A DNA stretch of 64,000 nt from Bradyrhizobium sp. AS23.2 (GCF_001908185.1 NZ_LGHM01000005.1:1-64000), one strand, 5' to 3'; positions 15,967 through 29,220 are shown, numbered from the stretch's first letter. Made by a program: numbers and translations. The notes: generated by a model not told the origin, from the letters alone.

Positions 15967-16860
15967 TTGATCGACAAGCTTGAACTGCTGCTGGCGCTGG
16001 CGAAGGAGCGGCATTTCGGACGCGCGGCCGAGGCTTGCGGCGTGACGCAACCGACGATGTCGACCGGGCTGAAGCAGCTCGAGGAGGTCCTCGGCGTGAT
16101 GCTGGTTCAGCGCGGCTCCCGCTTCCAGGGCTTCACCCCCGAGGGCGAGCGGGCGCTGGACTGGGCGCGCCGCATCGTCGGCGATGCCCGCGCGATGCGC
16201 CAGGAGATCAACTCGCTGAAGGACAAGCTCTCGGGCGAGATCCGCATTGCAGCGATCCCGACCGTGCTCGGCATGGTCGCCGCGCTGACGACGCCATTCC
16301 GCGCAAAGCATCCCGAGGTGCGCTTCCGCATTCAGTCCACCACCTCCTCCGAGGTGCTGGGGCTCCTCGAAAATCTCGAGGTTGATGCGGGGCTGACCTA
16401 TATCGAGAACGAGCCGATCGGCAAGGTGCGCACCATTCCGCTCTACAACGAGAGCTACCGCCTGCTGACCGCGCCCGACGGAATGTTCGGCGACCGCGAG
16501 ACGGTGACATGGAAGGAGGTCGGGCAGGTGCCGCTGTGCCTTCTGACGCCCGACATGCAGAACCGCCGCATCATCGACCGTGCGTTACGGTCGGTCGGCG
16601 CGGAGGCGACGCCGACGCTGACCTCGAACTCACTGCTCGTGCTGTTCACGCATGTGAAGACGGGGCGCTGGGCGAGCGTAATGCCGGCCAAGCTCGCCGA
16701 GACGCTCGGCCTTTCCGATACGGTGCGCTCGATCCCGATCACCGATCCCGACGTCAATTACAGCATCGGCATGGTGATCCCGCAGCGCGATCCGATGACG
16801 CCGCTGATCGCGGCGCTGGTAAACGTCGCGCGTGAAGTTGCGCCGACGCTGCAATTGTAG
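15967..16860 (+). CDS. LysR-family transcriptional regulator, probable fds regulator
   Basis: A 297-residue LysR protein: an N-terminal winged helix-turn-helix (about 1-60, ACGVTQPTMSTGLKQLEEVL) and a periplasmic-binding-protein-like effector domain (about 90-297). The start is a TTG at 15967 with a GAGGGG ribosome site 8-10 bases upstream; the only nearby ATG (15959) is out of frame. Divergent placement next to fdsG and the inverted repeat between them suggest it controls the formate dehydrogenase operon, as LysR-type FdsR does in Cupriavidus. The effector domain resembles the OxyR/CysB-type fold but lacks an obvious redox cysteine pair. It ends 3 bases from the convergent kinase. Confidence 0.92.
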   Translation: MIDKLELLLALAKERHFGRAAEACGVTQPTMSTGLKQLEEVLGVMLVQRGSRFQGFTPEGERALDWARRIVGDARAMRQEINSLKDKLSGEIRIAAIPTVLGMVAALTTPFRAKHPEVRFRIQSTTSSEVLGLLENLEVDAGLTYIENEPIGKVRTIPLYNESYRLLTAPDGMFGDRETVTWKEVGQVPLCLLTPDMQNRRIIDRALRSVGAEATPTLTSNSLLVLFTHVKTGRWASVMPAKLAETLGLSDTVRSIPITDPDVNYSIGMVIPQRDPMTPLIAALVNVAREVAPTLQL

Positions 16861-16863
16861 GGT

Positions 16864-19194
<2,331 letters not shown>

Positions 19195-19419
19195 GCCTTC
19201 TGCCCCCTGGAAACCCTGCTGCGACGAGATCCGAAAGCAGCCCCACGTCGCTTTCGAATCACAGCGATTTGAATCCAGTTTTCTCGGGCTGTCGAGAGTC
19301 AACGAAACGTTAACGCGAAATAAATCTTATCCAACGGAGAGTTTGAATGCTCCGGGTCCGCAAACCCACCTGCGCGACGAGTCCGAAACGCGAACGTGTG
19401 ACTCCTCGCACATTCTGCG

Positions 19420-20794
19420 TCACGCGCGCGGCGGCTCGGCATGACTGATGACGCGCTTCACGCTCGGGAAGGCGCGACGCAGCGCGCGCTCGATCGCGTC
19501 GACATGCTCGTGCACCTTGATCACGCTCATCGACGGCGCAGCGCGGCAATGGAAGTTGACGATCTCGCCGGCTTCGGTGTTGCGGACACGGACATTGTGG
19601 ATGTCGTGGATCTCGCCGCCGGCGGCATAGCCGGTGAGGGCGGCGGCGATGGCCTGCACCCGTTCCGGCGCGGCATCGACCCCGAACGGCAGTTCCGGTT
19701 GCAGGGGCTCGATATGGACGTCGACCTCGACGTCCTCGCCGAATTCCTCCTGGATGTTGCGCTCCAGCGTGTTGGCAACGTCGTGGGCGGCGTCGAGCTG
19801 CATGTCGGCGTCGACCTCGAGGTCGATGCCGACAATCAGCTTGGCGCCGAGGTCGTGCACCGTGACGTGGTGGACGGCGAGGCCCGAATTGCGGGCGATC
19901 ACCATGATGCGGTCGCGCACGGTCTCGTTGTTGCGGGCGACAGGAACGGCCGTGAAGCTGAGATCGGCATCGCCGAAGGCCTTGGTTACGGCCGCCTGCG
20001 CGTTGCGCTTGATGTCCTCGACGCGGTCGATCGGATAGGTCCGCGGTACATTGGCGATGGTGTCGATGAACGTGGTCGCCCCGACCATGCGCACGCGCAG
20101 GCGCTCGACGTCGATCACGCCGGGGGACGCTGCGGATCGCGGCCCTGGCCTTGTCCTGCGCGCCTTCCGGGGCGCGGTCGACCAGCGTCTGCACGGTCGA
20201 GCCGGCCATGCGCAGTCCGAGCAGGGCGATCATCACGGCGACCGCGGCGGCGGCTGCCGCGTCGCCCCACCAGAAGCCGAAGCCGGCGAGGATCAGGCCC
20301 ACGATCACGGCGAAGGAGCCCATGACGTCGGAGGCGAAATGGAGCGCATCGGCGGCGAGTGCCTGGCTCCGCGTCTCCCGCGCGGCACGATGCAGGGCGC
20401 GGGCGCGCCACAGGTTGACGACGATGTCGATCACCAGCACGACGAACGGCACGGCCGAGATGGTCGGCGGCGGGGTTCCCTCGCGCAGCCGGCTATAGGC
20501 CTCGACAAGGATGCCGCCGGCGAGCACATAGAGCAGGGCGGTGACGCCGAGTGCGGAGATGCTCTCCAGCTTGCCGTGGCCGTAATGGTGCTCATCGTCC
20601 GCGGGCTTGTCGGACACCCGCACCACCGCCCAGGTGATGATGGTCGCGACCAGGTCGATCGAGGAGTGCAGGGCCTCGGAGATCAGTGCGAGCGAGCCGA
20701 TCGCGATGCCGACCACGAATTTGGCCGCTGCCATGCCGCCGCTGGCGAAGATCGAGATCGCTGCGACCGATGTCTTGCTGTGCTGAGAGGTCAT
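19420..20794 (-). CDS. Cation diffusion facilitator (cation efflux) protein, frameshifted
   Basis: This encodes a CDF-family metal/proton antiporter, probably for Zn, Co, Ni or Fe(II). The N-terminal part (from ATG 20794) has about six membrane segments and the metal-site motifs HSSIDLVATI and DALHFASDVMGS, plus the histidine-rich HHYGHGKLES. It reads correctly to VPR, then leaves frame. The rest (GVIDVERLRVRMVG onward, a cytoplasmic domain with a C-terminal extension) continues in another frame to 19420. The shift lies at the GGGGG run 20122-20126 of the + strand. Removing one base gives an intact 457-residue protein, so sequencing error or a recent mutation is likely. Confidence 0.85.
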
Positions 20795-20886
20795 GGCCGG
20801 GGATTTAGCAGCCCACGGCTGAACATCAAGCGGCAGTCCACACGTGTAGTCGCTAGTGAGTTGCAGGAGCGGGACACCCGCTAGCT

Positions 20887-20976
20887 CCGTCATGCCCGGG
20901 CCTTGTCCCGGGCATCCACGTTCTTCGTACCAAGCCGCAGAGACGTGGGATGGCCGGGGCAAGCCCGGCCATGACG
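20887..20976. repeat. Palindromic intergenic repeat (REP-like)
   Basis: The element is bounded by CGTCATGCCCGGG and CCCGGCCATGACG and contains an inner hairpin GCCCGGGCCTTGTCCCGGGC (20893-20912). Such double-hairpin elements with GTCATGCCCGG ends are common between genes in Bradyrhizobium. It lies between the cation-efflux start and the quinone oxidoreductase end. It explains the otherwise open reading frame across this gap. Confidence 0.75.
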
Positions 20977-21021
20977 AGAGGAGAGAGGCGTGCTGTGTCG
21001 CTCTCGCCCCGCTGCCACCCC

Positions 21022-21990
21022 TCACACCGTCAGGACGATCTTCCCGAGATGCTTGTTTGCCTCCATGTGCTCGAAGGCCTGATCGATCTCGTCGAACGTG
21101 TACACCTTGTCGATCGGCAGCTGCAGCTTGCGCGATTCCACCGCGCCCCAGATGTCCTTGCGGACTTCGTCGAAGATCTCGCGGATCTCCTCGATGCTGC
21201 GGGTGCGGAAGGTGACGCCGACGTAGTCGATGCGGCGTGCCGCGTGAAGGTCGAAGTTGAAATCGGCATGGGTGCCGCCGAGCCGGCCGACATTGACGAT
21301 ACGGCCCTTGATCTTCGTCGCGGCAAGGTTCTGGTTGGCGACCTTGCCCGAGACCTGGTCGACGATGAGATCGACGCCTTCGCCCCCGGTCGCCTTCAGC
21401 ACCTCCTCGACCCATTTGGGATCGGAGGAATCGACGGCGAGGTCGGCGCCGTACTCCTTCAGCCGGCCGCGGCGATAGAGATCGGTCGACGAGCCGATCA
21501 CGAGCTTCGCGCCCTTGAGCTTGGCGATCTGCATCGCCATCAGGCCGACGCCGGAGCTCGCACCCTGGATCAGCACGGCTTGCCCGGGCTGCACGCCGCC
21601 GACCGTGACGACGGCGTTGTGCATGGTCGCGAGCGCGACGGGCAGGGTGGCGGCCTCCTCGAAATTCATGTTCGAGGGCGCGCGGAATAGCCGGCCGTGG
21701 TCGGCGAGCGTGTATTCGGCGAAGGCCGCGCCGCCCGAGCCCATGATGCGGTCGCCGACCTTCACGCCCCTGGCATCCGGTCCAAGCTCGGCGATCTCGC
21801 CGGCCCATTCCATGCCGAGCACGGTGCCGACGCCCCCGGCCGCGCCATGGGCGTGGCCCTTGCGCATGCCGGTGTCAGCGCGATTCAGCCCGCAGGCGCG
21901 GACGCGGACCAGCACCTGGGTGCCTTTAGGCTTTGGTTGAGCGACGTCGGAAATCCGAGCTCCGTCAGGGCCATAGACATAAGCCTTCAT
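21022..21990 (-). CDS. Zinc-type alcohol dehydrogenase-like / NADPH:quinone oxidoreductase
   Basis: A 322-residue medium-chain dehydrogenase/reductase of the quinone oxidoreductase branch. It has the N-terminal GroES-like fold (MKAYVYGPDGARISDVAQ) and a Rossmann NADPH site (LIQGASSGVGLMAMQIAKL). It lacks the catalytic and structural zinc cysteines of true alcohol dehydrogenases, which supports NADPH-dependent reduction of quinones or enones. The ATG at 21990 follows a GAGAG ribosome site; an upstream frame extension overlaps the spacer. It starts 25 bases after the nitronate monooxygenase gene on the same strand, so the two probably form one transcript dealing with reactive electrophiles. Confidence 0.88.
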   Translation of the reverse strand: MKAYVYGPDGARISDVAQPKPKGTQVLVRVRACGLNRADTGMRKGHAHGAAGGVGTVLGMEWAGEIAELGPDARGVKVGDRIMGSGGAAFAEYTLADHGRLFRAPSNMNFEEAATLPVALATMHNAVVTVGGVQPGQAVLIQGASSGVGLMAMQIAKLKGAKLVIGSSTDLYRRGRLKEYGADLAVDSSDPKWVEEVLKATGGEGVDLIVDQVSGKVANQNLAATKIKGRIVNVGRLGGTHADFNFDLHAARRIDYVGVTFRTRSIEEIREIFDEVRKDIWGAVESRKLQLPIDKVYTFDEIDQAFEHMEANKHLGKIVLTV

Positions 21991-22015
21991 GAATTGCTCT
22001 CGCTTCTTGAAGTGA

Positions 22016-23635
<1,620 letters not shown>

Positions 23636-24286
23636 CTACTCCGCCGACAGCCGCACCATCTGGCGCCCGCCGTTCATTTCCTTCAGCCTGTTGACGAAGT
23701 TTTCCGGACGCTGCCAGCGGTAGGGGACCTGCAATCCCATGAACTCGGCGATGTCGCCGATGAAGCCGGTGCAGTTGGTGGTCTCTGCGTTCCAGACCGG
23801 CGAGCTCGCCTGCAATTTCTTGATATAGGCGAACACGCGTTTGGCGTCGGCTTCGTTCAAATAGACGCGATAGCTGGCGGTCAGGTATTCCGGATCGAGA
23901 TCGCCGTAGCTCGCGCCAGTCTCGGACGGCACCCAGGTCAGGTGGCCGAGCACATAGGCCAAGGTGTCGCCGGCGGGCGTCAGGCCTGCGACCTCGACGG
24001 TGCGCTCGCTGGTCTTGCCGTACCAGACGAAGGCATGGCCCCAGCTCGCGGCCGTCCGGGCACGGAAGTCGACATAGTAGGGACCTTTCTCCGCGCGAAC
24101 GACGGGGCGCCGCGTCGATTGCGGCGCCGGTCGTGATGTGGTGTCGGTCGAGACAAGCGCATTGGCGTCAGCCATGCGCTTGTTCGCTTCGTGGGCCGAG
24201 GCCGACTGCATCGTGCATGCGATTGCGGCCGCAAGGGCGAATCCTGCGAGTGCGCAGGATCCCGATCGATCCGATTTGTTCGTCAC
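23636..24286 (-). CDS. Secreted protein of unknown function with conserved His and Cys
   Basis: A 216-residue protein with an N-terminal signal peptide (hydrophobic core ALAGFALAAAIACTM, cut near SASA). The mature part starts with a low-complexity linker and contains WGHAFVWYGK and TTNCTGFIGDIAEFMGL. A His in a GHAFV context followed later by NC is the order found in permuted NlpC/P60-like and DUF4105-type cysteine hydrolases, so an envelope hydrolase role is possible, but this is a weak analogy. The start is a GTG at 24286 with a GAGGGGG ribosome site. It stands alone, 59 bases after a small secreted-protein gene on the same strand. Confidence 0.72.
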   Translation of the reverse strand: MTNKSDRSGSCALAGFALAAAIACTMQSASAHEANKRMADANALVSTDTTSRPAPQSTRRPVVRAEKGPYYVDFRARTAASWGHAFVWYGKTSERTVEVAGLTPAGDTLAYVLGHLTWVPSETGASYGDLDPEYLTASYRVYLNEADAKRVFAYIKKLQASSPVWNAETTNCTGFIGDIAEFMGLQVPYRWQRPENFVNRLKEMNGGRQMVRLSAE

Positions 24287-24345
24287 GTTATGCCCCCTCG
24301 GCTTGTCGGCCGTTCACGCTAATGCAGCGATTGCGGTGCTGCGCG

Positions 24346-24543
24346 TCAGTAGCGTGAGACGACCGGGCCGGGCGCCTTGCCGATCGGGGCCTTTCCAACC
24401 GGGCTCTTGCCAATCGGCATCTTGCCGATCGGAGCCTGTTGCTGGACGTAGACGGGCTGCCGGTGCGGCAAGTCCGCGGCGTTCGCAGCCGTTACCAGAG
24501 CAAGCGTAGCACCAAAGACAATTGCAATCTTCTTCACAGTCAT
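24346..24543 (-). CDS. Small secreted protein with PIGK repeats
   Basis: A 65-residue protein. The first 22 residues are a clear signal peptide ending AANA. The mature part has a tandem five-residue repeat: PIGKM, PIGKS, PVGKA, PIGKA, then PGPVV. No domain is recognised; the Pro-Gly-Lys pattern suggests an extended, basic periplasmic or surface-associated peptide. The ATG at 24543 lies only one base from the AGGGG site. The GTG two codons later (24537) has better spacing and would give the classic VKKIAIVFGA start, so it may be the real one. Confidence 0.7.
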   Translation of the reverse strand: MTVKKIAIVFGATLALVTAANAADLPHRQPVYVQQQAPIGKMPIGKSPVGKAPIGKAPGPVVSRY

Positions 24544-24714
24544 ACCCCTGAAGGTTCGGTCCGAGCACAGCAGTGCCGTGCCCCCCAGACACGCCTCACA
24601 GATGGGCGTCGGAATGCGTCTACAGTGCGGCGAGCGCGGGACATGTTGGCGGCATATGTCGGGCGCGCTGAGATTTGATGTATCAAAACGTTTCGTCGCT
24701 GCGCCGCACGCTCG

Positions 24715-25431
24715 TCAGCGATCGGCACTGAGCCGAAAATGCATCTCGATCTTGGTGGGCGATGGTTCGCTCGCAACACGCCAGGGCGAATAGCCGGGCG
24801 TCGGGTCCGGATCGGAGGGGAGATCGACCGGCCAGCTTTGCGTTGGAATGCCCGGGAGCGTCAGGCTGACCGCGCGGTGCCGCGTCTTGTACATCAGCGA
24901 GGCGGAGGCAATGATCGCCGGACGGTCGCCGTCATGGGCGCGCCAATTCGCGGGCAACAGGGCGGTCGCATATCCCTGCGCTTCCTCCACTTCGATCCGC
25001 ACGTCCTCTTCCTTGTCCGGCAGCGTCATGCCGGCGGGAAGGCGGAACTGGAGCTCGAGCGTCATGAAGCCGTGACTGAGATTGGGCGAACGGATGAGTT
25101 CGTACCAGGCCCACCAGGCGAGGCTTGCCGCGACGCAGAGAACAGTGACAGCAAAGGGATAGGAGAGCCGTGCCGCCTGGCGAGGCGGGGCATCGGCGCT
25201 TTCCGCGGCGGATGGCAGCGCTGCCCTTCGGACCAGGCCGAAACGCATGAACAGCCAGATCCCCGCGATCAGGCCGGCGACGCCGCCGATCGGGCCGATG
25301 TTGAAGACCGCGCCCATGGCGATGCCGCCGTCGCGGTCCGGCCCCGCCAGCATGATCACCAGCGCGGCGAGCGCGGACCAGCCGGCGAGCATGCCGAGCA
25401 GCGCAGACAGGAGACCGAGGATGAAGCGCAT
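24715..25431 (-). CDS. Membrane protein of unknown function
   Basis: A 238-residue protein with three hydrophobic segments: about residues 2-28 (FILGLLSALLGMLAGWSALA), 40-62 and 88-108. A soluble C-terminal domain of about 125 residues (FMTLELQFRLPAGMTLPDKE onward) should face the periplasm. It is rich in Pro and charged residues and shows no motif I recognise. The ATG at 25431 is chosen because it begins directly at the first membrane segment; the frame extends 34 codons upstream. Its neighbour upstream on the same strand is the coiled-coil membrane protein, 98 bases away. Confidence 0.7.
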   Translation of the reverse strand: MRFILGLLSALLGMLAGWSALAALVIMLAGPDRDGGIAMGAVFNIGPIGGVAGLIAGIWLFMRFGLVRRAALPSAAESADAPPRQAARLSYPFAVTVLCVAASLAWWAWYELIRSPNLSHGFMTLELQFRLPAGMTLPDKEEDVRIEVEEAQGYATALLPANWRAHDGDRPAIIASASLMYKTRHRAVSLTLPGIPTQSWPVDLPSDPDPTPGYSPWRVASEPSPTKIEMHFRLSADR

Positions 25432-25529
25432 GTGCGGGGAGGCGAGGTCAGCCGGGTAAGTTTGGTGCACGGGTTGGTCGCCCCCAGTTGCGCTCCGGTT
25501 CGAGTTCAGCCGGCAGGATGGGTAGAGCC

Positions 25530-26937
25530 TCACCCGATCCGGTTCAGGCTGTTCCGGATCGTCGAGAAGATGCCGCCGATGTCCTTGCGGAGCGCATCGA
25601 GCGCATTGAAATTGTCGAAGATGCGGGCGAGCCGGTCCTCGACCTCGCGTTTGCTGTTGGTCAGAGCGTCGACGCGCGAGGCGAGGGTGACGTCGCCGTT
25701 CGCCTCGATCTCGCCGACCGTCTCGGCGAGGAGGTCGCGGGTGGTGCTGACGTCGGCGATCAGCGCCTCGATGCCGAACACCGGGGCTTTCAGCGGGACG
25801 AGGTCGGCCTGCGACTTCGACAGCTCCGCCTTGAAGGCGTTCAGCGTCGCCAGCGTCTCCTGCAGCGCGCCGAGGCGCTGGCGGGACTGGATGACGAAGT
25901 CGTTCAGTGCGTTTTGGCGATCGACGAGGCTCTTGCCGCTGGAATCGGTCTCGACCTCCGCAATCGAGCGTTCGAGCTGGGCCCGCCGCTGATCGAGCTC
26001 CTCGAAATCGAGCCGGATCGCCCTGAGGATGTTGAAGCTGTCGTCGATGCGGGCAAGGCGCTGCTCGATTTCGATCTTGTTCTTCGACAGCGTCTCGACG
26101 CGGGTGCCGAGCGGCGCTTCGCCGCCGGTCTCGAGCTCGTCGATGGTCTTGGCGAGGCGGTCATGGCTGAGGCTGAGCTCGCCGATCAGGGCGTTGATGC
26201 CGGCGTCCGACGAGCGCAGCGGCACCAGCTCGGCGTGGGATTTCGCCAGATCGTCCTTGTACTGGTTCAGGGTCGCAAACGTGTCCTGGACCGCGTTCAC
26301 CCGCCCTAGCAGCGACGAGACGTCGCGCGCGATCTCCTTGAGCTTGTCGGCGAGGTTGTTCTTGCGGTCGTCGGTCTCGAGGTCGTGCAGGGACCGTTCC
26401 AGCTGGTTCTGGCGGTCGCGGATCTCGGTGAAGACAGGCTCGATCGCCCGGCGCTGCTCGGCGACCTTGCCGACCATCTCGCGCAGCCCCTGCTGGCGGC
26501 GGCGGATATCGGCGAGCTGGTCGTGCATGTCGGTGGATTCGTTGCGGCCCTGCTGGAGCAGAGCGCGCTGCTCGGTCTCGCCCAGCTTGTCGTGGAGCGC
26601 GGAGACAGCTTCCCCCCGGGGCGCTCTCGATCAGGTGCTGGACGGTGGCATCGAGGTGGTTTTGCAGGGCGTGGGCGGCGACGACGTCTTCCCGGGTCTT
26701 CTTGAGCCGGTCGCGCAGCGTGTCGAGGCGCCGGTCCTGGCGCGAGAGCCGCCAGGCGGTTGCGCCGATCAGCGCCAGTGCCACCGCCAGGATCGTACCG
26801 CCCGCGATGCGCTGCGGCATGGGCAGGCCCGCGAACAGGGCGGGCAGGTGGCTGACGTCATAATCTAACGCCTGCTGGGCGAAGATCGCGATGGCGGCGA
26901 GCAGGACAAACCAGGCAACCAGGAAAAACAGCCACAT
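25530..26937 (-). CDS. Membrane-anchored coiled-coil protein with internal duplication, frameshifted
   Basis: The N-terminus has two membrane segments (MWLFFLVAWFVLLAAIAIFA and about residues 42-62). A long, charged coiled-coil region follows to the C-terminus. Two segments of about 130 residues are clearly duplicated, for example FATLNQYKDDLAKSHAELVP against LATLNAFKAELSKSQADLVP, and IEQRLARIDDSFNILRAIR against VEDRLARIFDNFNALDALR. The frame breaks at the CCCCCC run 26612-26617 of the + strand. Deleting one base joins IESAPGEAVSALHDKLGETE and yields 468 residues. The function is unknown; the architecture suggests an envelope or division scaffold. The start at 26937 is the ATG before the first membrane segment. 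Confidence 0.72.
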
Positions 26938-27314
26938 CGTGAGGTTCTCGCGCCGGCCCACGGTACCCCTGAGTTGCTATTGGAGAGTGGAACCGAGATC
27001 AATGGGGCGGGCGGGTTGCTGGCGATTTCCGGTGGCATGATCCACAGCCGGTTGCTTCAGCCGGTACACGCCCCGGCCGTCATTCCGGGGCAGCGCGCAG
27101 CGTTGAGCCCGGAATCCATCGGGCGGCAGAGAGTGCGGATAAATGGATTCTCAGATGCGCAATTGCGCATCGTGGCTCGCGACTTCGTCGCGCTCCGGAA
27201 TGACGGAGAGAGGAGATTTCGTAGCCCGCATGAGCGCAGCGACATGCGAGGTGCCACACGAAGCGCTTTCCCCGATATCGCTTCGCTCATCCGGGCACGG
27301 CACCGCGCTTGCAG
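26938..27314. other. Intergenic gap made mostly of palindromic repeats
   Basis: A 377-bp gap between the coiled-coil gene and the FAH-family gene. Two repeat elements fill most of it (27077-27206 and 27219-27302). A 177-codon + strand frame crosses both repeats and the antisense of the hydrolase gene, so it is not credible. Confidence 0.6.
27077..27206. repeat. Palindromic intergenic repeat with CCGTCATTCCGG ends
   Basis: The outer arms CCGTCATTCCGG (27077-27088) and CCGGAATGACGG (27195-27206) are perfect complements. A perfect 16-bp palindrome ATGCGCAATTGCGCAT lies inside (27155-27170), together with GGATTC/GAATCC pairs. This matches mobile or REP-like intergenic elements of Bradyrhizobium. 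A second element rich in AGCGCAGCGAC and AGCGAAGCGAT-like words follows at 27219-27302. Confidence 0.7.
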
Positions 27315-28103
27315 CTACAGTCTAAACTCGTTGGTCAGCTCGCCGATGCCGTCGATGGCGACCGTGACTGTATTCACCGGCTCCTTCATCACACCGACAC
27401 CGACCGAAGTGCCCACCGCAATGAGGTCGCCGGGGAGCAGGGTCATGTCGTGTGAAATCCGGCTGACCAGTTCCTGCGCGCTGAAGATCATGTCCGATAT
27501 CGGATAGTTCTGCCGCTCCGCGCCATTGAGGATGGTTCGCACCACGAGTCCTACGGGATCAAGGCCGGTCGCGATCACCGGGCCGAACGGGCCGTAATCG
27601 TCGATGCCCTTGGCGCGCGCCCATTGGGGAAAGGTGGGGTCGCGGGTCAGGATGTCGTTGGCGGTGATGTCGTTGACGCAGGTGTAGCCGAAGATGAAGC
27701 TGTCGGCCTCGGCCGGCGAGACGCGCGCGCACGTCCGGCCGATGACGATGCCGAGCTCGCCCTCATAGGTCGTCTTGCCGTCGTAATAAGAGGGGCGGCG
27801 GATCACCGCGCCGGGGGCTGCGATGGTGGTGGTGGCCTTCAGAAGATAGAGCGGCTCCGGCGGCTCGGGCTGATTCAGCTTGGCCGCGAGCGCGTGGAAA
27901 TTATTCCAGAGCGCGACGATCTTGCTGGGCGCGCAGGGCGCGAGCAGTTCGACCTCCGACAGCGCCAGCGTCTTGCCGGTCGCTGCATGGCGGCCGAACA
28001 TCTCGCCCTCGTGCACGGTGATGCCTGATGGCGTCCGCGTGCCGAAACCGGTCGCACCGCCATGGCGGTAGCGGAGCCATTTGGTGACTTCGCCGGTCAT
28101 CAT
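27315..28103 (-). CDS. Fumarylacetoacetate hydrolase (FAH) family protein
   Basis: A 262-residue member of the FAH superfamily, which cleaves or decarboxylates beta-keto acids and hydrolyses acylpyruvates. The metal-binding region shows TYEGELGIVIGRT, with its glutamates, and FIFGYTCVNDITANDI. Later come GDLIAVGTSVGVG and a conserved lysine region. The substrate cannot be fixed; candidates are 2-hydroxyhepta-2,4-diene-1,7-dioate-type or acylpyruvate substrates. The start ATG at 28103 overlaps the stop of the upstream reductase gene by four bases, so the two are coupled and probably act in one degradation step series. Confidence 0.88.
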   Translation of the reverse strand: MMTGEVTKWLRYRHGGATGFGTRTPSGITVHEGEMFGRHAATGKTLALSEVELLAPCAPSKIVALWNNFHALAAKLNQPEPPEPLYLLKATTTIAAPGAVIRRPSYYDGKTTYEGELGIVIGRTCARVSPAEADSFIFGYTCVNDITANDILTRDPTFPQWARAKGIDDYGPFGPVIATGLDPVGLVVRTILNGAERQNYPISDMIFSAQELVSRISHDMTLLPGDLIAVGTSVGVGVMKEPVNTVTVAIDGIGELTNEFRL

Positions 28104-29119
28104 GCCACCGCCAATGCGCGAGGATCGGTAGGCGCGGAAACGCCGTCATAGAGGCCGGCGATACGGGCGCGCTGGGTCACCATCGCCAGCACCGAGTCGA
28201 GCGCGGGCGTCGCGATCCCGGTGAGGCGGCCCATCTCCTGCACGACCGTGACGAGTGGGTCGATCTCCATCGGGCGGCCGCGCTCGAGATCCTGGAGCAT
28301 CGAAGTCTTGTGCGCGCCGACCTTGCGGGCGCCCTCGATGCGGCGCTCGACATCGACGCGGAATTTGACGCCGAAGGACTCGGCGATGCCTTGCGTCTCC
28401 ACCATGATCGCGCGCGACAGCGCCCGCGTTGCCGGATCGGTGCAGATCACGTCGAGGGTTGCATGGGTCAGCGCGCTGATCGGGTTGAAGCAGACATTGC
28501 CCCAGAGCTTGAGCCAGATCTCGTCGCGGATGCGATCGAGCACCGGAGCCTTCAGGCCGGCCGCGACGAAGAGATCGGCGAGGCGCTGCACATCCGACGT
28601 AATCTCGCCGGAGGGCTCGCCGAGCGGAAAACTGTTGCCGTAGACGTGACGGATCACGCCGGGCGCCTCGATCTCGGTGGCGGGATAGACGATGCAGCCG
28701 ATAGCGCGCTCGGCGCCGATTTCGCGCCATTGCCGTCCGCCGGGGTCGATGCTCTCCAGCGTCGAGTTCTCGTAATCGCCGCCGTGCCTGTAGAAGTACC
28801 AATAGGGGATGCCGTTGACGGCGGTAACGATGCGCGTGTGCGGCCCGAGCAGGGGCTGCATCTTCTCGATCACGCCGGTGATCGAATGTGCCTTCAGCGT
28901 GATGATGATGAAGTCCTGCACGCCGAGTTCGGCGGGATCGTCGGTGCAATGCGGATAGACGGTGTGCTTCTCATCGCCCGCGAGCAGCGTCAGGCCGCGC
29001 TCGCGCATCGCGGCGAGGTGGGCGCCGCGTGCGACCAGGCTGACGTCGGCGCCAGCGCGCGCGAGCTGAACCCCGAGATATCCGCCGATCGCGCCGGCGC
29101 CGTAGATGCAGATTTTCAT
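28100..29119 (-). CDS. 2-dehydropantoate 2-reductase (PanE/ApbA family)
   Basis: A 339-residue NADPH-dependent ketoacid reductase. The N-terminal Rossmann fold starts with ICIYGAGAIGGYLGVQLARA. The second domain has WLKLWGNVCFNPISALT, containing the family's catalytic lysine and asparagine, and the C-terminal ESFGVKFRVDVERRIEGARK. The best-known reaction is ketopantoate to pantoate for coenzyme A synthesis. Rhizobia hold several paralogues, and coupling to an FAH-family hydrolase rather than pan genes suggests a different 2-ketoacid substrate, so no gene symbol is given. The start is the ATG at 29119. Confidence 0.88.
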   Translation of the reverse strand: MKICIYGAGAIGGYLGVQLARAGADVSLVARGAHLAAMRERGLTLLAGDEKHTVYPHCTDDPAELGVQDFIIITLKAHSITGVIEKMQPLLGPHTRIVTAVNGIPYWYFYRHGGDYENSTLESIDPGGRQWREIGAERAIGCIVYPATEIEAPGVIRHVYGNSFPLGEPSGEITSDVQRLADLFVAAGLKAPVLDRIRDEIWLKLWGNVCFNPISALTHATLDVICTDPATRALSRAIMVETQGIAESFGVKFRVDVERRIEGARKVGAHKTSMLQDLERGRPMEIDPLVTVVQEMGRLTGIATPALDSVLAMVTQRARIAGLYDGVSAPTDPRALAVA

Positions 29120-29220
29120 GAAATCCTCGCGGGAAACCGGAATTTTGGGACGAAAGATCCGGTCCGGCTCGGAGATGTCCGAGCCGGGGCCGGTCGTCGC
29201 AGGGGATGAATGTTGCCGCT

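Noticed and set aside
19310..21808. An 832-codon - strand open frame across the cation-efflux and quinone oxidoreductase genes
   Set aside because: Only its middle part is real coding sequence (the N-terminal cation-efflux half). The rest is out-of-frame sequence and a repeat element joined by chance.
26974..27507. A 177-codon + strand frame over the repeat region
   Set aside because: It spans two intergenic repeats and the antisense of the FAH-family gene; no motif supports it.
27315..29119. FAH hydrolase plus reductase as part of pantothenate synthesis
   Set aside because: No panB or panC is adjacent and the FAH partner has no role in that pathway, so panE was not assigned as a symbol.
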